Notes: generated by a model not told the origin, from the sequence alone. Counted from the first letter of the stretch, positions 19,567 through 30,855 are shown. The stretch: 64,000 nt of DNA from Phymatolithon calcareum (GCA_977006965.1 OZ345359.1:1054001-1118000); one strand, 5' to 3'. Made by a program: numbers and translations.

Positions 19567-21393
19567 ATGTCTCGTCCGGGGACGCGAAGCGCCATCGCCG
19601 GTGGCTCCAACAATGGTACCGGAAATGTCAATCCGAGAAGTGCGGAAACAGTCCGCCAAACCATTGTCGAAACTCTAGAGGCACCGCGCCTAGAGGACAT
19701 CACCACGGAATCGTTTGTCACTTTCAAGCAGAAGAGGGCGCTATACGAGCGTCGAGTGGAAGAGAAGAACAAGGAAACCGGAGGAAACGTGCCGGTGACT
19801 ACCTATTTGAATTCAATTTCCAAGCCTGTGTTAGACATGATGGTCACGGCTCAATGGGTTATCGCTGACAGCGCCGACACGGTCACCGAGGAGAGCCTCA
19901 AAGCTTGTGTGGAAGAGCGGTCATGTGTGGCCGTCGAGGACTACGACCTTGCCCAAATTCATCGCGATATTCAACACGTGAAAATGACCACCTCCGGAAG
20001 TTTGGAGATGTGCGTGTGGAAACTTGGCCTGGCTTACGCCACGGCTCTGGAGAATCGCGGGTACTCTCGGTTCATTGAGACGAGGCAGGGGATCGCGGTT
20101 GAGCACATCTTGAGCAGAATCACACACCCGCAGCTAAAAAAAAGGCTCACTCTGACGATAAAACTGAGGAAACAAGACGGTTTTAAGAAGAATTATGGTG
20201 CATTCATGAGAGAGCTAGCGAAGGAGGCCCGTGAGATCGATAGGCAAGATGCAACCAAGCGAATCCATGCCGACAGTCACCCCGATTCGGAGGAAGAGAT
20301 TACGGGAGCCCCTGAACGCCGTCAGTCGCGAAACCGTCGTCGTGATGCGAAGTACGGTGGCAGTGGCCGTGGGAACGGTCGAAGTGACGGCGGCGGAAGA
20401 AGCGGCAAATCCGACAGCGGCAGTGGTCGTGGAAATCGCGGTGACGGCCGGAAGGGTCCACGAAAGAACAGTAAACCACACTGCCTTAACACGGACTGCC
20501 CCGAAAGGCATTTTATGAATGAGTGCACTAATACCACACCGGAAGAAAAGAAGCGTCTTCTTGACGTCTATCATAAGACAAAGAAAGCCAAAGCTAATAA
20601 TAACAAAGGTGATGGAAAGGTCACTCGACTCGGAGGAAACGATGATGACGATGATTCTTCGTTATTTTCTGCAACTTTCTGTAATGGGGCTGTAGAGGCT
20701 ATCGTTCTTGCGGACTCCGGCTCAGATGCAAATATCATACCGCCATCTATTCTCGAGCAAATGCTCCAAGCTGATCAGAAGCTCGTAGTTGAGGCGTTGC
20801 CAAGGACAGTGAACTATGGCTTGGCTGATGCAACGGCCCCACCGTTGCCATGCAGCCGCAAGGTTACCGCTACAGTGCTCGTGCGCATTCGACACGGCTC
20901 AAATATGGCCATGCGCAGTGTGCAATGGCTAGTGAGTGACCGCGAGACAGAATATGTTTTCATCGGCAAACGTGTTCTCGCTGCTCTCGGTCTTGATAAC
21001 AGGACCTTACTGGCTGCCGCATGCGACCGGTATGGAGGGGTGCTAAACATCCCCGACCTTCTTAAAAAACGAGAAGAAGAGGTCGCTTCCGCCGAGAAGA
21101 GCCCTGGTGCCATACATAGCATTCTGCAACTGCGCGAAGCTTCGGAATGGAGCACCTTCCACTGTCATGGCGGCGCTGAAGATGATAAGCTCGAAGACAG
21201 TGATGTATACGTCGATCTCGGAGAGGACCCAATCGAAGATCTGGAGGCCGCTTTGGCAGCTCGTGTGAAAGATGCCACAGCAAACGGACTATCTGTCGCA
21301 GGGGCTGCACGCCTTACTGCACTACTCTCTAAGTATCAGCAAATTTTCGAATTCGGCTGGGAAAATCCCCACCAGCCGACGTTGAACCGATGA
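19567..21393 (+). CDS. Gag and aspartic protease polyprotein of the gypsy element
   Basis: 608 residues from the first ATG after the LTR. Residues 1-230 are gag-like and helical. Residues 245-300 are a basic Gly/Arg/Ser region, probably for RNA binding. A zinc-knuckle-like motif C306-x4-C311-x3-H315-x4-C320 follows, a variant of the usual CX2CX4HX4C spacing. The retroviral-type aspartic protease is marked by ADSGSDANIIP with Asp383. The frame stops with TGA at 21391-21393, overlapping the ATG of the next frame by the sequence ATGA. The pol frame is also open upstream of that ATG (ADVEPMRVRL), so a -1 frame change rather than re-initiation may link them; I found no classical slippery heptamer in the right phase. 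Confidence 0.88.
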   Translation: MSRPGTRSAIAGGSNNGTGNVNPRSAETVRQTIVETLEAPRLEDITTESFVTFKQKRALYERRVEEKNKETGGNVPVTTYLNSISKPVLDMMVTAQWVIADSADTVTEESLKACVEERSCVAVEDYDLAQIHRDIQHVKMTTSGSLEMCVWKLGLAYATALENRGYSRFIETRQGIAVEHILSRITHPQLKKRLTLTIKLRKQDGFKKNYGAFMRELAKEAREIDRQDATKRIHADSHPDSEEEITGAPERRQSRNRRRDAKYGGSGRGNGRSDGGGRSGKSDSGSGRGNRGDGRKGPRKNSKPHCLNTDCPERHFMNECTNTTPEEKKRLLDVYHKTKKAKANNNKGDGKVTRLGGNDDDDDSSLFSATFCNGAVEAIVLADSGSDANIIPPSILEQMLQADQKLVVEALPRTVNYGLADATAPPLPCSRKVTATVLVRIRHGSNMAMRSVQWLVSDRETEYVFIGKRVLAALGLDNRTLLAAACDRYGGVLNIPDLLKKREEEVASAEKSPGAIHSILQLREASEWSTFHCHGGAEDDKLEDSDVYVDLGEDPIEDLEAALAARVKDATANGLSVAGAARLTALLSKYQQIFEFGWENPHQPTLNR

Positions 21394-24300
21394 GGGTCCG
21401 CCTACACCCAGACAGACGTTCTGTGCGCGTTAAAGCGCGCCGATACCCTCTGGATCAGAGGGAGTTCCTCGATAAGTACATTCAGTCTCTTGTTGAGATG
21501 GGGTTTGTATTTGAGTGCCCAACCGCTGCTTGGCAAGCTGCACCACTCCTTGTACCGAAAGCCGACTCCCGAGCAAGCTACCGAATGGCAATTGACCTTC
21601 GTCCGGTCAACTCTGCCACCATCAAGGAGTCTTGGCCAATGCCTCACCTCGATTCTGAGGTCAACGACTTCGCAGGAAGCACTTGTTTTGCCACCCTGGA
21701 CTTCGTCTCGGGATACTGGCAGCTGCCACTTCATGAAGACTCGTACGAAGCATGCGCCATCGTCACACCTAAGGGAGTTTATGCTTCAAAGCGCGTTTTA
21801 CAAGGACTCGCCAATGCAACATCATACTTCCAAAGAACGGTAGAGCCACTGTGTTCAAAGACTTGCGCGCGTATATGAAAGCGTGGCTCGATGACTTCAA
21901 CTTGCACGGAAGAACTGAGGACGACATTTTAACATTGCTCGAAAAGTTTTTCGAAATTTGTAGCCAAAGGGGCCTGTTCCTTTCTGCATTGAAATGCAAG
22001 TTCTTCGCAAAAGCAATCAAGTGGTGCGGTCGCATCATCTCTAGCGAAGGATACACCATGGACCCATCACGTCTGGAAGGCCTCAAGGACATGAAATCAC
22101 CCCGTACCGCCGACGAGCTCGCCCAATTCGTTTACTGTTGTCGTTGGATGTCCATTGCAATTCCCAACTTTGCACAGCTCGTCGCCCCGCTGCATGGAAT
22201 CCTTGAGGACGCATACAAACGTTCGGGAAAGCGTACAAAACGCTCCATTAAGAACATCACGTTGAGCAGCCTGTCTTGGGGCACAGTGCATGAAGCATCA
22301 TTTAACAACTTACAAGACACACTGCGCAACGCCGTTAAGCTTTCCTATCCCAAGGAATATCATGACATTTGCATCTACACAGATGCCTCGGACAAGTACT
22401 GGTCTGCTGTGGTGACACAGACGAAGAGTGACCAACTTGATCTACCCATTGCGGAGCAAAGACATGAACCACTCGCTTTTTTGGGTGCTTCATTTAAGGG
22501 AGTCGAGCTGGGCTGGAGCACTTTCGAAAAGGAAGGTTTCGCCATCTTCCAAACATTGGACAAAATGGATTATCTCTTTTACGGTTCACAAATGACCCAC
22601 ATCTACACCGATCATCGCAATTTGTTGTTCGTCTTTGCGCCACTAGCGTTGGAACCCGCACTCGGTCGGCATGTTGTGTCAAAAGTGCAACGATGGGCGT
22701 TGTTTATGTCCCGTTTCGCATACCTCATCGAGCACGTTGATGGAGAGGCAAATGTTTTCGCAGACATACTTACACGTTGGGCTCGAGGCTATCGGCGGGA
22801 AAGAAAGGCACTGAGAACCGCGGCAAGTCTGACCGTCGTGCACGCGGAACAAGTCATTCCTTCTCCGGATGAATTGGTATGGCCGAGCCTTGACGACATC
22901 CGAGACGCGCAGTCGATGGCAACGGAGGACAAGGCGGGACTTTCGTTTGATGAACGTGAACGGCTTTGGAAACATAGTGGGCGAATTTGGGTTCCAAGCG
23001 ACTCTCTAGAGCTGCAACTGAAAATTATGGTTGTTTCCCATAGTGGTGTTGTCGGGCATCGCGGGAAAGACGCCACGAAAAGCATCCTCTCCGAGAACTT
23101 TTGGTGGGCAAACTTGGACAAAGACGTGGACCATCTGGTCCGCGGCTGTTTACATTGTATTATCTCTCGCTCAGGAGAAATAATACCTCGTGCATTTTCC
23201 CATGCTCTGCATGGCGAGCGTCCTAACGAAGTTATTCACGTGGATTTCCTTTACATGGGTCCGGGGAATGACGGCAAGAAGTACGTACTTGTTATCCGCG
23301 ATGACCTTTCTTCATATGTCTGGCTTTGGCCGACAGAGGCGGCAACGAGCGAGGCCGCAGCGGATGCTATCACAACATGGCTCGGGTGCTTTGGCTCTAT
23401 GGACTGGCTGGTCAGTGACCAAGGGAGCCATTTCAAAAATCAACTCGTTCGAGCCCTCACCGACGAGTTCCACATTTCGCATCATTTCACCACTGCGTAC
23501 TCTCCCTGGGCGAACGGCTCAGTGGAGAGAGTCTATCGCGAGGTTTTGCGGGCGACAAAGTCGTTTCTGAGCGAGTGGCGACTTGCCCCCAGGGATTGGC
23601 CTGCAGTTACTGAATGCGTTCAAAGTGTCTTGAATCTGTCGCCGCTGAAACTACGAGGGCCTAGGGACCCGAATGTGCCCGGCGTATATCGCAGTCCTCT
23701 CGAAGTGTTCACAGGACATATTCCGGCGCGGCCTCTGTTGAGGGCACTGCCAATTGCGCGGTACAAGGAAGCTCGCAGCGATGACGTTGCGCACGCACGC
23801 CAACTCGTTAATATCGAGGCCACTCAGGACGCTTTGCAGGGCATGCATCGGGATGTTGCCGACCTGGCGTCTGCTTCGCGAAAGAGGAGTGTGGAAACAC
23901 ACAACTGCCGAACTAACATAAAGCCCATTGACTTTGGTCCTGGTGATTTTGTGCTGGTGCGCCGCGCTGCGAACACCGGACACAAACTGCAATTCACCTG
24001 GCGCGGGCCCCGGCGGGTTGTCGCTGCAAAATCCAATTGGGTTTTCGAAGTAGAAGACCTGCTGACCGGAAAGAAAGAGGTTGTTCATGCACGCCGTCTC
24101 CGTCTCTATCGGGCAGATATGGATGGAAAAGAGGTCACACCTGGTCTTTTGCGAGCTGCAGAGCACACCGAAACATCGTACCAGAATGCACGCGAGCTGC
24201 GCGACATTCGTGCCAACGATGACGAGTTCGAAGTGCAAGTTGAGTGGGAGGGTCTCCCGGACGCTATCGATCGCACATGGGAGCCGTTGTCGCAAGTTTT

Positions 24301-24397
24301 CGAAGATCTTCCAGGGATGCTCGAGGATTTCCTCAACACTTCAGGTGAAAGAGCTCTTAAGAAACAAGCACTAAAGCAGTGCTCTTTCCAATTTTAA
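21390..24397 (+). pseudogene. Pol of the gypsy element: RT, RNase H, integrase, chromodomain (frame broken)
   Basis: Frame 21390-21878 carries the RT fingers and palm (YRMAIDLRPVNSAT, ATLDFVSGYWQLPL). At about 21850 the frame changes, apparently by an extra TG in CTGTGTTC, and 21851-24397 continues with the catalytic LDD box (AWLDDF). RNase H follows (YTDASD near 22380, YTDHRNL near 22610). The integrase has an HHCC zinc domain (H-x-G-x-x-G-H-R-G ... C-L-H-C) and a D465, D523, E559 triad (numbered from 21851), which is the D,D(35)E spacing. The last 60 residues (FEVQVEWEGLPDAID, TWEPLSQVFEDLPG) are a chromodomain, which in this clade guides insertion to marked chromatin. The break inside the RT palm should stop function of this copy. 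Confidence 0.9.
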
Positions 24398-24429
24398 ACC
24401 TGCTCGGGCTGATTAGGTTTATGGGGCAC

Positions 24430-24882
24430 TATAACGCCCTGCACAGTCGTGCTTGTCCGCAGGGGGACTCCTACTGCGTGGCAAAGATCCATGAATCGGA
24501 ACGCGAGCGTAAAGTACGTAGCCGAGCGCGAACTGCGCGCAAGCTACTGACCGCAGCGTTCGCCTTTATTGATACCGCCACCCATTTGACACATACGGAT
24601 TATTCATTTGCGGAACTCGCAATTCAGACGCCGTTTTGAGCGGAGGATATCAAATGTGATGTACGAAGCAGACCCTGGGTCTCAGCGCTGCTTAGTTAGG
24701 GGGCGGTTGTAGAATACATAAATTCTTGGACGTCTGTCCGCTCACACTCAATAAAGGCAGCACTTATCGGGGGATCTCTCCGACTGAGTGACATCGCCAT
24801 ACTTTTGTCTTGCCAACTTGTCAAGAAGGGCGCGCACCGGACTTGGACGCTAAACGCGGCATTGCATGCACAGGTTGTTACA
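24430..24882 (+). repeat. 3' LTR of the gypsy element
   Basis: 453 bases, 452 identical to the 5' LTR. It is followed by the second ACGC target copy. Confidence 0.93.
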
Positions 24883-25335
24883 ACGCTCTTCATGATTCAA
24901 ATCTCGGACATATTTTTCTTGTACTTCTCCGACACTTCCATCCGTCCAATTTCGATAACCGCTGGTTGCATTGCGACAGGCACTCTACCGTATGGTATCA
25001 GATCGTCCGCCAACAGGCTCGGCATGCTAGCAAAGGCCCAACATTGCATCAAAAGATTGTTCACCGTGACCTGGACAACATCAACGTGCGAAATACTACT
25101 GTTGCTTGCACAGCTGAGAAGCCCTCAATTAATACAGGCCAAGCAATAAATCGCACTCTCTGTAAGGACCTAGCGTGTCGCAAGAGAAGAGGAATGTCTT
25201 GTCGCAGTCATCTGCGGTCATGCAGAATCCAACTTCATGTCACCACGCCCCAATTGTTTGTACTGCAACATGATAATCACCACCACTCCCATCAGCAAGC
25301 AGTATCACTTTCCATACTACAGGAGCGCTGAAAAA
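24883..25335 (+). pseudogene. Possible protein kinase fragment split by the gypsy element
   Basis: In the frame that runs on from the LTR, residues coded at 25050-25094 read QKIVHRDLDNINVRN. This fits the kinase catalytic loop HRDLxxxN, preceded by a helix-like segment as in kinase subdomain VIa (HASKGPTLHQK). About 60 residues upstream NLGHIFLVL could be the hinge strand. I find no DFG motif downstream and no glycine-rich loop on the left side of the insertion. So this is either a decayed kinase gene interrupted by the retrotransposon or a chance motif. Confidence 0.3.
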
Positions 25336-25793
25336 ACGATCGGACACCTTCTCGTTGCCTTCACCGCTTCCCATACTCCCGGCAAGAGCAAGCAAGAAAC
25401 GAACATTCCGAACTTGATGAAGCTGTCAAGGATATTTCAAACTTAATGCCCGAACAACGACTTTCCGATATTCACAAAGAGATGCTGGCAATGGCAGTTG
25501 ATACTGTCCAAAGAAAATGTCCGAAATCAACTACTTTAATGAGAACGTAAGCAAAGGATTGTAGCGCAACGAAAAGTCTCTCAGGTGCAATGATAATTGA
25601 CAAAGGGAGCTTCAATTAAACAGAAATCCAATCCAATCCTTCTCGTTGCCCCATCATAAGGGGTTGATCTGGGGAACCTGTCTCTACCGCGCATTTAAAC
25701 TTATCAACGGTTCTACGCTGACCGTCAGCGATTGCAGGAGTGGGACTGAAACATAAAGTTGGAATGAAGCTCCGTAAGACGTGAAAAGAGCTC
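25336..25793. other. Spacer, nothing recognised
   Basis: No gene, repeat or structure I can support between the kinase-like fragment and repeat X copy B. Confidence 0.4.
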
Positions 25794-27094
25794 TTGTGAT
25801 AGCGATGTAGGTTTGGAGACTGTCGGCCTTGACAGACTTGAAAAAGATCTGCCGTTTTATCGGAAATATAAAACCGAAATTCTGGCGACTTAGCTTTCAC
25901 GGCGTCCAACGGTCTAGCTCTCCAGAGATGGCGAGCTGCGTCGCGCTTCTCCTTACTAGAGTGTCCGGACACCGTCCTGTAACTCTTAGGAACCTCCTCC
26001 CGGACAAGCACCGCTTGCCGGAGAACCGGATTGCCGTAGTTGTAGCCGTGCGATAGCTTGAATACTACTACAAAAGACTATGAAGGGTGGGTGGGTGGTC
26101 AACAAAAAAAACGCGGGCTGCCAACTCGCAAGGCTCTTCTGCCAACCTTCTGCAGAGAACTCCGATGTCGCACGAGTCCTTGTGGGAAAAGGACAGCCGG
26201 TGTACCAAAGAGCTCCTTACGCTGTTTGCTGCCTTACGCGCGGTTCACGTCTCGGTTCAGGCACGTTCCGAAGTGCGTGCCGCCGTGTGAATGCGTCTGC
26301 AAGCTTGCGATGCGTGTGCTGGAGATCAAGGTTTCTTCGGCGTTCGGCTTGATATAGGGACTTCAGTTGGCGAGGCTCGGACTCTGAAGCAGTTTCTGGC
26401 GACTGTGCGCGCCGGTGAGACTGTCTCGCAAGATTTAGACTCTGCGGCTGCGTGGCGCCGCGTTTTCAACCGCCGCCGGGTGTGCGCGTCTCTGAATGTG
26501 ACGCACAGAGTCTCGGCCTGTCGCAGTGCGGCGCCGCGTGGCGCAACCCGATGGAAGGGTCGCATGGAAAGCGTCCGGAAGACGTCCTTGGCCCGGTCGT
26601 TACGCGCCTAACGGTTCTTCCAGGCGACCACCGGTTGTGGCGCCCAGGCGGTGTCGGGCGACTTAGGTTGGCGTGGAAGCGTCTTAGCGCCTGTCGGCTT
26701 CTCGAATGCCGCTGGTTGCGGCTCGAGACTGTGTCGAACAAATTGGCTCGGCACGTGAATCCTTCGTGCGGCGCCGCTCCTCGACTGCCACTGGTTGCGG
26801 CTCCAAGACAGTCTCTGGTGATGCCGATCAACGCCCGAATGTAATCGCGCGTGGTCGCTTTCCGGCTGCCACCGGATGTGGCCCCGAGACACAACAAAGG
26901 GTATCAATCCATGTGAGTAATCGGCGGTAGCTGTCTTGCAGAGGCGTGTATACCATCATCGGTGGTCTGCACGCGGTGTATGATCTCAAGAGGTAGGTGA
27001 GGGCAGGATTGAGGTGAGCGGATCTGAGAAGATCGCCATACCTCCGTACTGTCTCTGGCCTTGCTGCTCCGACAAAAGGTGATCTTCGAAAAGG
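25794..27094 (+). repeat. Repeat X, copy B (about 1.3 kb)
   Basis: This is a complete copy in the opposite orientation to copy A. It starts with TTGTGATAGCGATG at 25794 and ends with GATCTTCGAAAAGGA at about 27094. Internal frames match those of copy A: 25829-26056 (plus), 26087-26290 (plus) and the minus frame 25616-26011, whose C-terminal part lies outside the repeat. The GC-rich tandem part is at about 26440-26890. Flanks share no obvious target duplication with the other copies. Confidence 0.78.
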
Positions 27095-27554
27095 ATGTTG
27101 AGAAAGAACATGACAAAGCATTAGATTTCCATCGTGCAACAGAGTGCGCAAATGATCCGCTTGTCTTCTGACAAACGAGGACCTGAGTTTGAATGTATTG
27201 TTCAGCGAATTTTCTTCAGTTCTATGCATGTATGTATGTAACCTGCGTTGTACCCAATGGGGCTAGCAAAATAGTACTTTTTTCCACAAGAGTCCACTTC
27301 ATGTGATGGCGGTGACTTAGTTTCCGTGTTGCAGTTAGCGAAGGTGTCTGCTGACAAAACTATTGCTAAAGATCAAGAGCAAGTTTATGCTGGCACAGGT
27401 GTTGCAAACAATCCAACAGAGATTGCGTCCAGCATTCTGTTTAACTCGTACTGCGGTGATCCTGGTACACCACATGTACCACTTATGCTTTGCTCGCGGC
27501 AATGCACTTCGTCACACATCTGCATTCAAACCATCGTCTGTCCAGTCATCCGAT
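27095..27554. other. Spacer and 3' region of the MED8-like gene
   Basis: Nothing recognised apart from a short TGTATGTATG tract near 27230. The minus-strand gene ends at 27555, so its 3' UTR and terminator lie here. Confidence 0.4.
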
Positions 27555-28247
27555 TCAAAGTCCCGCTCCAGAAGTGATCGCGGCAAGAATAGCATTCGCC
27601 GCTGCCGGTGCCCGTTCTCTCGGCGCCTCCGTCATCGACTGCGGCGCATGCTCCTCGCGCAGGTCATCAATCTCCTCACCAAGCTGATGCACGAACGCAT
27701 TGAACGTAGTAATGCGCATCGCAAGCACATCTGGTGAAGTGTCGCCACTGAAAGATGACGCCAGCATCTCAGTGTCCCGTTCGAGCTCCGGTTCGCGTCG
27801 TGTGCGCAGAAGATCTGGAATCACGCCGTCTACCATTGAGGACGCTTGTGGAGATGGATGTACAACGTAGTGCGACAAGCCGGCCTCGCCCACTGCGCGC
27901 TGCAATTCTTCGCACAATTGTCCCGCCAGCTTGCTGAGTGCGTCGAACTTGCCCAGAAATGTCGGCCTTCACGGCGAGTAATTCGATCAGCGGATTAGTT
28001 GCGGTTGTAAAAAAGCATTGCAGTGCACAGAAGGTTAAACTTACCATGTTGTCATTCGACCCTCGCCCACGCCGTCGCGTACTTGCGCAATCAGGTCCGC
28101 CAACTCAACCAAGCGCGCATGCACGTCCAGCGCTCTCGCACGAAGCGCTACCAGGACCATCTCTACCTTGGCGGAGCCGCCCATAACACTGCCGGGCACG
28201 GTGCCAGAGGCGGTACCCTTGGCGGTGGTGCCCTTGCCATGTTGCAT
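27555..28247 (-). CDS. MED8: Mediator complex subunit 8-like protein, two exons
   Basis: The CDS is complement(27555..27966, 28045..28247), 204 residues. The 78-bp intron 27967-28044 (GTAAGT ... GTGAAG) splits Trp68, and the sum of exons is an exact multiple of three. Residues 28-66 form a helix with regular Leu. Residues 68-95 (WPTFLGKFDALSKLAGQL) match the MED8 core, where the pattern W-x-x-fl-x-kF-x-x-Ls is typical. Residues 117-130 (IPDLLRTRREPELE) match the MED8 signature P-x-x-LRTK-x-x-PE-x-E. Residues 150-185 form another helix. MED8 sits in the Mediator head module and links activators to RNA polymerase II. The ATG at 28247 is the first after an upstream stretch with no ATG in frame. 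The call rests on short motifs. Confidence 0.62.
27967..28044 (-). other. Spliceosomal intron of the MED8-like gene
   Basis: 78 bases, GTAAGTTTAACC at the 5' end and GCCGTGAAG at the 3' end. A later AG (GGGCAAG) would give the wrong frame. Confidence 0.65.
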
Positions 28248-28298
28248 TTTGTCGATGTGCTTCGCGCGTCCTGAGGATGCCCGTCTGTTCTGCTGTGT

Positions 28299-28319
28299 CG
28301 GCAAGGTACTACCTTGCCG
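28299..28319. promoter_or_regulatory. 21-bp palindrome upstream of the MED8-like gene
   Basis: CGGCAAGGTA at 28299-28308 and its complement at 28310-28319, around one base. It lies about 50 bases upstream of the ATG, so it could be a factor-binding site or a 5' leader hairpin. Confidence 0.35.
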
Positions 28320-28515
28320 GTAGTGCGCCTGGACAAGTATGCCTCGTGTACTCTTTCAGACAATATCGGTGCGATGAAGTTTTCCGGATCAGATTTAAAA
28401 TATGGATCAGAGAGCCAGACATCGACACACCCAGTTTTTTCAACGTGCCCAATAAACTTTGAATTACAGTTCCAGGGCATACAGTGCCACTGCACAGCGC
28501 ATTCGAATGCGCGAC

Positions 28516-28561
28516 CGACCAAATCGGATGAGAGAAGATCTTTTCTCATTCGATTTGGTCG
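28516..28561. repeat. 46-bp near-perfect palindrome
   Basis: Arms of 23 bases meet without a loop at 28538/28539 and differ from perfect pairing at two positions. It begins CGACCAAATCGG and its centre is AAGATCTT. Confidence 0.82.
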
Positions 28562-29032
28562 TCCACTCTGGTCAAATCGATTGGCTGTACCGTATTTCAA
28601 TCAACACTGGGTCACGTCATGCTCTTCTTTTCCTTTAGTTGTATTGAACAGCGTCACTGAGAACAGCTTTGATATGTGCTTCAGAACAGACATTGGTTTG
28701 GTTGCTGAATAGAGGCAGCGTCGCTCCCCTTCCGGTGTCCAGATTCTGATTGTCACATATAGTTATATGTTTTTGGATTTGGACCGCGCGACTAGGAGTT
28801 GAAGTAAAATGACTGTTTGCTGGCAAGTCCTGTATGTTCTTTTCCCATTTGAGACAGTCTCTGCGTTTTGATGGCATACTTTTCTCCATTCTATTCTCCA
28901 TGCGGTAAAATGAAGCGCATATCGAGTGAGTCAATAAAGAATCGGCAGCAGTAACATTTGAAGGAACACACTGAAGCCCAGGTACGAACAGTTGAGTTCA
29001 TGACTATATCCAAGTTCCACAAATGAGTTAAG

Positions 29033-29176
29033 ACTATCTGAGATCCTAAGTTTTTCCGTCCGCCCTTCTGGCGGTGCGTTTTCGTGAGCAACACGAAGGT
29101 AAGCAGCAACTGATGATGCCTTGCCCATATCTTCGGAAGTACGTGGGGTTTTTATATAAACTTGCATAAAAAAGTC
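29033..29176 (+). repeat. LINE-A 3' UTR fragment
   Basis: The sequence from TATCTGAGATCCTAAG to an A-rich end (TAAACTTGCATAAAAAAG) matches 55708-55853 closely and the 3' UTRs at 49829-50035 and 53891-54102 more distantly. The shared block is TTGCCCATATCTTCGGAAGT. It is a heavily 5'-truncated copy. Confidence 0.75.
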
Positions 29177-30855
29177 GGAACATTTGACCTACCATGCGAC
29201 ACTTGTCCATTCGAATGATATGCCTATGTCAGTTCAATCCACTGGTTCTGTTGGAGGTACCAAGGGTTTCCAGAGTGCCCTCTCTTAGGGGACGCCTTCA
29301 CTTGGAGAAACTGTGGGCGCTTAGCTAACCCAAACAAAGGAGATCCTTTGCCGCGCGTCGGTCCGCGCATTACAGGAAAGGAAGATTTTAATTCCAACTT
29401 AGTCGTTGTGACCAAGGACGTGAGAGAACCTCGGAAACCAGGCATCTAACAGCACCAGAGGTCTGTGTGAACCGGTTGTAATCTCACAATGGAATATAAT
29501 ATGCGTCGTCGATTAGATGATTAACAAACGAAGTAGTGACCTTCAATAGGATATCCCAGCACCAATGGACGTCATGGTATAGGTGACACGTTTCTCGTCT
29601 TCTCGTAGCCTATTCACAGGGGCTTCTGTAGAGATAAGGGGCAAAACACTAGGCATTGCGCCCCCAATGTTGAAGCTCCCCCAGTATAACGATTCTTGAT
29701 AGTTCCTTTTTGAATATATAATGAATGCTTATTCCCCTACGGGGTTAGCAAGCAGTGCCTTCTTCCTTGTTGAATATTGACCCGTCTTGCAGAGGTTGCA
29801 GAAGGTTGCCTAAATTTAGAATTATATCCTTCACGTACTCGGCTCAAACCATGTCTCTCATTGGTAGTTCTCAATAGCGGACGGATATATGAGCGTGCGC
29901 TCTCTTCGAGAGCATTGCACATGCTGCAGATCTTCCACACGGAATTACTGTCGACAATTGCCCAAGTATAGACGTTCACTCATTGAATCTTACGGGCCGT
30001 TCCACACGCTTATTGCTGATCCATCTGTCGGTCGTCTTGAATTCTCCGAAGGTATGTGCTACCAGCAATGCAATTTATGATCTACTGTATTACTCGAAAA
30101 TGCTCGCAACAATTATTGTGTAAGGGGATTGATATTCGTTGGCGAACATCTTAAAAATACACATGTGTACTCATAGGCATATATGTATATGTGCGTATGT
30201 GTATTTAAAGTTCGATTAAAGATTGGAACCCTTATAATTTCATTCTTCGTGCTTTCTACGTAAAGAGCTTTTCTCAGCATTGATCTTGGAAAAGGGCGAT
30301 ACTTACTGCATTATTAAATGATATGCTGTACTTCTACTCCTCTTCCTGTAATGAGTTCCGTTCATTTCAGCCCTCAATAACATTCCAGAAATCTAGTGAA
30401 GATATTGCAATATTCTTTCCTGGTATCATGCGCGATTGTACGGCATCAATCGGAAACACTAACTGCCGCTGTTTGGCACAGCCAAATCGTCATTGACGCA
30501 CGAGTGTTTTAATAGGTCGTTCCTAAGGAGCCTGGAACGATTAGAAATGTGCTCTGCACGAACAATAACACGCGACGTACAATGTAACTTAGAACCACCT
30601 GACAGTTTTTCATTCAATTGTGTGCGTGTTTGGGAATGAAAATCTTTCGGGACCCATAATGCTATCGCTGTGACTGAATGCTAGTATTGAGTTTCATAAG
30701 TGATGTAATGCAACTGCCCAGTGTAGGTTTAAAGTCTATCATTTGAACTTTACATCCCTTATACTAAGTTCCAAGCAGACGTACATAGGGGTCGGACAAA
30801 ACTACGTGGCTCTTGTGCTCTCTTGGATTGAAATGAACTGCACTCGCGAAACGAC
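29177..30855. other. Intergenic region left of the bZIP gene
   Basis: No gene is recognised. Positions 29224-29450 carry frames on both strands of unclear status. At about 29720-29760 the complement reads CGTAGGGGAATAAGCATTCATTA, similar to the 3' end of the LINE-C copy near 51200, and may be a tiny fragment of it. Confidence 0.35.

Larger units (their letters stand above)
19065..24882 (+). mobile_element. Ty3/gypsy retrotransposon, chromovirus type, recent insertion
   Basis: A 5.8-kb element with two 453-bp LTRs, a gag-protease frame, reverse transcriptase, RNase H, integrase and a C-terminal chromodomain, in the Ty3/gypsy order. The LTRs differ at one base that I can see (T at about 19469 against G at about 24834), so the insertion is young. 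Its coding frames are nevertheless broken at two points (about 21390 and 21851). The LTRs begin with TATAAC and end with GTTACA, so they are TA...CA rather than TG...CA, although the ends remain near-inverted. I could not identify a primer binding site in the bases after 19517. No clear polypurine tract precedes 24430. Confidence 0.93.

Noticed and set aside
19440-19868. 142-codon frame starting inside the 5' LTR
   Set aside because: It is a shadow of the gag frame (19567-21393), which carries the recognisable motifs.
21355-21395. GGGAAAA heptamer as a -1 frameshift site between gag and pol
   Set aside because: The phase is wrong: zero-frame codons are TGG GAA AAT, not G GGA AAA.
23651-24295. 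214-codon minus-strand frame
   Set aside because: Antisense shadow of the integrase and chromodomain region.
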